A stretch of DNA of 64,000 nt from Mucilaginibacter flavidus (GTDB taxonomy: Bacteria; Bacteroidota; Bacteroidia; Sphingobacteriales; Sphingobacteriaceae): NCBI RefSeq assembly GCF_024055575.1, contig NZ_JAMXOE010000028.1:20374-84373 (forward strand), in the 5' to 3' direction. Positions 62,101 through 64,000 of the stretch are shown here, in pieces. Under the pieces are notes generated by a model. That model was given only the letters and a program-made list of their open reading frames with translations. It had not been told where the DNA came from and ran no database searches. A program made the position numbers and the translations under genes. How positions within the stretch are numbered: the stretch's first letter is position 1; each line of letters starts with the position of its first letter.

Positions 62101-64000
62101 ATAGCGGCGTTGGCGCCCACTAATGCCGGAGGAGCTATAGACGGGACGGCGCTTCCTTTAGTGTCTACCCTCGCGGGCCAATGGTATGGTGCGGTCGATG
62201 GAACAGGAAGTGCTGCAAGCTTCGCTAATCCGCCGGGCGTTGGATCCGATAGCCAGGGTAACATTTATGTAGCGGATCAATATAATAACCTGGTCCGTAA
62301 GATTACGCCTGCAGGCGTGGTTACTACTTTGGCCGGTAACGGAACGGCAGGCTATGTTGACGGAGTGGGTACTTCTGCAGAATTTCATCAACCAATTGGT
62401 GTAGCGGCTGATGGGCAAGGAAACGTTTACGTTGCCGACAACTATAATCCCGTGATCCGCAAAATTACACCAGGCGGCGTAGTAAGCACTTTGGCCGGCA
62501 GCGGCACAGCTGGTTATGCCGACGGGAGTGCCACAGCAGCGCAATTTAATTTCCCATACGGCGTGGCGGTCGACCCCCAGGGTAATGTTTTTGTAGCCGA
62601 TCTCGGCAACAGGCGCGTTCGTAAGATTACCCCGGACGGCACTGTAACTACATTTGCCGGCGGCGGCCCGGGCACTAAAACAAACGGTACTGGCACAGCG
62701 GCAAGTTTCGGAACGGTTTATGCTGTAGCTACTGATACCCAGGGCAACGTTTACGTGGCCGATGGCAACAACAACCAGATTCGGAAGATTACGCCGGCCG
62801 GCGTAGTAAGCACGCTTGCCGGTAGCGGCACCAGGGGCTACGCCGATGGGGCAAGCACTTCGGCAATGTTCAATTTTCCATCAGGTTTATCAACCGATGC
62901 ACAGGGCAACGTATACGTGGCAGACCAGGGAAACAACGTTGTGCGTATGATAACCCCTTTCGGGATGGTAAGCACACTTGCCGGAAACGGCACTGTAGGC
63001 TCAGGTAATGGTGCGGGTGCAGTATCGAGCTTTAACGGGCCAACGTCTACCGCTACTGACTTTAACGGGAATGTTTATGTTGCGGACCAGGGTAATAACT
63101 TGATACGCAAAGTTATAAAAAGCTCATATTCCATTAGCCCGGCATTGCCTGCCGGTTTAAGATTTGATAACACAACAGGCATAATAAGCGGTACGCCAAC
63201 TGCTGTTAGCCCGGCAACTAACTACACGGTAACGGCATATAACCCAGGCGGTAGCAGCCAGGCAACAATAAACATTACAGTTAATAGCTTGTCAAATAAC
63301 GCCCTTTTAACCTCACTAAAAACAACCCCGGCATCAACGCTGGCAGCGGTAAGCGGGCCCGACTTTAAAGATTATACGACTACGGTTCCAAATAGTGAAA
63401 GCAGCGTTAGTATTACTGCAGGTACACAGGATGCAACGGCAACAATAAAGATAAACGGTGTTACGGTAGCCAGCGGCACACCATCAGCGGCAATACCTTT
63501 AAACGTGGGCGACAATGTAGTTAATACGGTTGTAACAGCGCAGGATGGCGTAACCACCAAAACCTATTCGATAAAATTTACGCGTCAGATTTCGGTTAAT
63601 GCTAACCTGGCCGGCCTGAAATTAAGCAGCGGCACGCTTACACCAGTTTTTGCGGCGGGCACAATCAGCTATACCGCAACGGTAACCAATGCTACCAATT
63701 CGATAACAGTAACCCCTGCAACCAGCGATGCAGGTGCTACGGTAAAGGTAAACGGAACAACAGTAGCCTCTGGAACAGCATCAGCAGCATTGCCGCTGGT
63801 TATTGGCCCCAATACCGTAACAACGGTAGTAACCGCACCTGATGGGGTAACCACCAAAACCTACACAGTAACGGTAACCCGCCCGGCATCAAACAATGCG
63901 TTATTAACCCAGCTAAAGGTAATCCCCGTTACAACGCTGACGATAGTAAGTGGACCCGACTATGTGGATTATACAGCAACGGTACCAAATACCATATCGA
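56161..64000 (+). CDS. Giant secreted multidomain repeat protein (adhesin-like), 3' end outside window
   Basis: At least 2,613 codons without a stop. An N-terminal hydrophobic segment (LKLIIIFIAGLALTF) is followed by: Ig-like domains (about 45-200, with WYDALTGG and WYDAATGG); a Gly-rich module (205-457); more PKD/Ig-like domains to 840; a second Gly-rich module (843-1090); an IPT/TIG domain (about 1199-1270); FG-GAP-like propeller repeats (1280-1660, with ALSADGNTALIGG); three cadherin-like domains (1672-1960); NHL repeats (2000-2317, with GNVYVADQGNN and KITPAGVVSTLAG); a putative Ig (about 2321-2373); further cadherin-like domains. No T9SS C-terminal domain is seen because the end is missing. 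A surface adhesin or filament is inferred. Confidence 0.88.
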   Translation, partial: MPLLYKYFERKITKPSLALKLIIIFIAGLALTFRTQAQTTPAAPTVTGNFTICSGSTATLTAGGASGASFGWYDALTGGTLLSTSATYTTPGLTANKNYYVQQTVSGSTSSRLAVTVVVAGQPSSTTPINVLATPATICQGTFSTLTANVDATAGQFLYWYDAATGGNLLAGVPSGGKFVVTPNATTTYYAQSQAKIDTATFNYTGSVQTFTVPAGVTSLQIDARGGRGGKGSDQGGGVRAGGGKVQATMAVTPGQVLSIYVGGAGNDFHYGATNNLPTPGGFNGGGSAPYGYQSGAGGGGGATDIRINGLSLSNRVLVAGGGGGGAQPQIFGTSTYNWAGGAGGGLTGSAAPLNAAYTNTAAGGGSQSAGGAGGNNGYETAQPGSLGQGGNGLSSGGNGGGGGGGGFYGGGGGSDVGGGGGGSSYTDPALFQNVVHTQGYQGGNGQLLITYNSSANCAVVTRQPLTVTVNTTPTVSAGANKITCAGTAVTLTATGANTYVWQPGNLTGASVTVSPLITTTYTVTGTLTNGGCSNISTVVVTVTNVSVSASQTICAGQTATFSASGADSYTWMPGNLTGATVNVSPTTTTVYTVTGHNNSGCSTTAQTTVTVNPIPVITAGNPITVAAGTSVTLTATGNADSYQWSTPYAINSPSITFTPSATSTWTVTGTITATGCTATSSVLVTVIPSPSVTGSTIVCPGSSTTLTVTGTGPFTWYDAAAGGNLLYTGAIFTTPAIFVNTTYWVSDNSGKRVPLNINATNSVSKAVATPSTICTGAGGSVLSVTQNNQAVNWYDAAIGGNLVGTTTGGGGLTVNPYQTTVYYARFNQLVQADTAVFNYTGSVQTFTVPAGVTSLQVDASGGRGGKGSDQGGGVRASGGRVQATMAVTPGQVLSIYVGGAGSDFQYGHTDNQPTPGGFNGGGSAPYGYQSGAGGGGGATDIRINGLSLSNRVLVAGGGGGGAQPQIFGTSTYNWAGGAGGGLTGNSAPLNTSYRGTAAGGGSQTAGGVGGNDGYITAQPGSLGQGAPGLSSGGNGGGGGGGGFYGGGGGSDVGGGAGGSSYTNPIFFQNVVHSQGYQGGNGQLTITYNSVNSCTIGLTLADTVTVNTTVTPSATIAASSNCPGCTTQNVTFTATVNKGTATAVYTWYKDGNVVGTNANTYADNSLTGNDNIYCSVQLTGTCLTANNVVSNTITTGQPQINSFSPASGPVGTLITVNGSHLETLQSLSIGGVPAIAVSSNGSQLVALVMPGASTGNIVLSTIFGSATGAGNFTVTPALPPVMQQGGKIVATSGVNASSQVGHAVAISADGNTAVAAINNIPGGVIVFTRQNGGWTQQAMLSGTGGIGTASQGSAVAISADGNTVIFSAQTDASGKGAFWAFTRSNGVWTQQGKLTGFDAAAGSPGSYFGSALALSADGNTALIGGTYDNSYHGAAWIFKRDGTGAWAQNGNKLTGTGATGNSFFGNAVALSGDGNTALVGGYNDNGRTGAVWVFVKNNVTWAQQGNKLTGAGTTGNYGEFGNAIALSADGNTALIGGYHDNNFAGAAWIFTRSNGAWAQQGNKLTPTGATGTNLVFGQSVGLSADGNLAVIGAPDDNNYKGATWVFRRNNSTWGQYGSKLTGGGEVVNNFQAGMGQSVAISADASTAFASDQTDNANAGAAWAFIPLPPVPLTSLAVSTGTLSPGFSPGVNNYTVAVNGAVQTITLTPSVSDATATITVNGASTPSGSASAPITLTVGVNNIPVVVTASDGLTTDSYTVAVTRLSNDATLTNLTPSNGSLNPAFAPGVNSYNVSISAAVTSLMVTPTANNANATITVNGTTVSSGNASQSIPITPGSNTVTIVVTSQDGTTTNTYTVNVSQLSNNDNLASLTINYGSISPSFSPNTINYTMGVSSAITSLNVTPVTADPNATAYVNNNWTASYRPSINVPLSVGLNNINIMVIAQDGTTTQIYTIAVTVTQVSPPAISYAGPPTYKVNNAIAALAPTNAGGAIDGTALPLVSTLAGQWYGAVDGTGSAASFANPPGVGSDSQGNIYVADQYNNLVRKITPAGVVTTLAGNGTAGYVDGVGTSAEFHQPIGVAADGQGNVYVADNYNPVIRKITPGGVVSTLAGSGTAGYADGSATAAQFNFPYGVAVDPQGNVFVADLGNRRVRKITPDGTVTTFAGGGPGTKTNGTGTAASFGTVYAVATDTQGNVYVADGNNNQIRKITPAGVVSTLAGSGTRGYADGASTSAMFNFPSGLSTDAQGNVYVADQGNNVVRMITPFGMVSTLAGNGTVGSGNGAGAVSSFNGPTSTATDFNGNVYVADQGNNLIRKVIKSSYSISPALPAGLRFDNTTGIISGTPTAVSPATNYTVTAYNPGGSSQATINITVNSLSNNALLTSLKTTPASTLAAVSGPDFKDYTTTVPNSESSVSITAGTQDATATIKINGVTVASGTPSAAIPLNVGDNVVNTVVTAQDGVTTKTYSIKFTRQISVNANLAGLKLSSGTLTPVFAAGTISYTATVTNATNSITVTPATSDAGATVKVNGTTVASGTASAALPLVIGPNTVTTVVTAPDGVTTKTYTVTVTRPASNNALLTQLKVIPVTTLTIVSGPDYVDYTATVPNTIS
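57019..57194 (+). repeat. Near-identical segment in Gly-rich module 1
   Basis: 176 bp matching 58927-59102 except at one base (57072). The rest of the two modules (about 700 bp) is only moderately similar, so this block has been homogenised recently. Confidence 0.85.
58927..59102 (+). repeat. Near-identical segment in Gly-rich module 2
   Basis: Partner of 57019-57194, 1,908 bp (636 codons) downstream and in frame. The single difference (58980) changes one base within ATDIRING-coding sequence. Confidence 0.85.

Overview
The window reads as the chromosome of a Sphingobacteriaceae-type Bacteroidota, most like Mucilaginibacter or Pedobacter. This rests on protein families (TlpA-type thioredoxins, a TIGR03435-like domain, SurA-like PPIases, a hybrid Y_Y_Y/HisKA_3 sensor, a DUF7935-like protein, a T9SS-style adhesin), on TTTG-N19-TAnnTTTG promoters, on the scarcity of Shine-Dalgarno sites, and on REP and MITE families common in that group. 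No species is claimed.

Layout. 1-6.7 kb: an NAD-metabolism pair (NrtR-like regulator plus NMN adenylyltransferase/Nudix), a PQQ-type sugar dehydrogenase lipoprotein, and an OmpR-type two-component system facing a TlpA-TIGR03435 fusion across a phased TTAAC array. 6.9-20.6 kb: housekeeping genes ispH, hemH, a MoxR ATPase, a SurA-like chaperone, a TruC-like synthase, a PoxB-like enzyme, dnaA with a candidate oriC, and the methylmalonyl-CoA mutase large subunit. A decayed DUF433/DUF5615 toxin-antitoxin pair lies among them. 20.6-33.7 kb: an A-type Fe-S carrier, a REP/RAYT island that truncated a translationally coupled small gene, a TlpA protein, a serine hydrolase, YbaB, glgA-glgC, ilvE and tRNA-Ala. 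33.9-45.4 kb: a second RAYT element with perfect 49-bp inverted ends but a nonsense-mutated transposase, an orphan SMI1/KNR4 gene, a ribose uptake and phosphorylation pair, ruvX, RhuM, an O-methyltransferase, two glucosaminidases, and a marR-MFS pair with a clear operator.

45.6-52.3 kb: a mobilizable element beside tRNA-Pro(GGG). Its integrase and excisionase-like genes are each frameshifted. Its RhuM-Fic, XRE, relaxase and MobC genes look intact, and a membrane-anchored protein appears to be overprinted inside the relaxase gene. The right part of the element is debris and no second att site was seen.

52.3-64 kb: a one-component-style sensor kinase, its LuxR-type regulator, and a giant secreted repeat protein that runs off the window. 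A 20-bp box occurs at the same distance from the -7 element of both the regulator gene and the giant gene, so these three genes probably form one regulatory unit.

Main candidates for something undescribed: the overprinted mobB-like gene, the kinase/regulator/adhesin box, the TTAAC array, the two RAYT/REP systems, and a set of promoters placed so close to start codons that the mRNAs would be leaderless.
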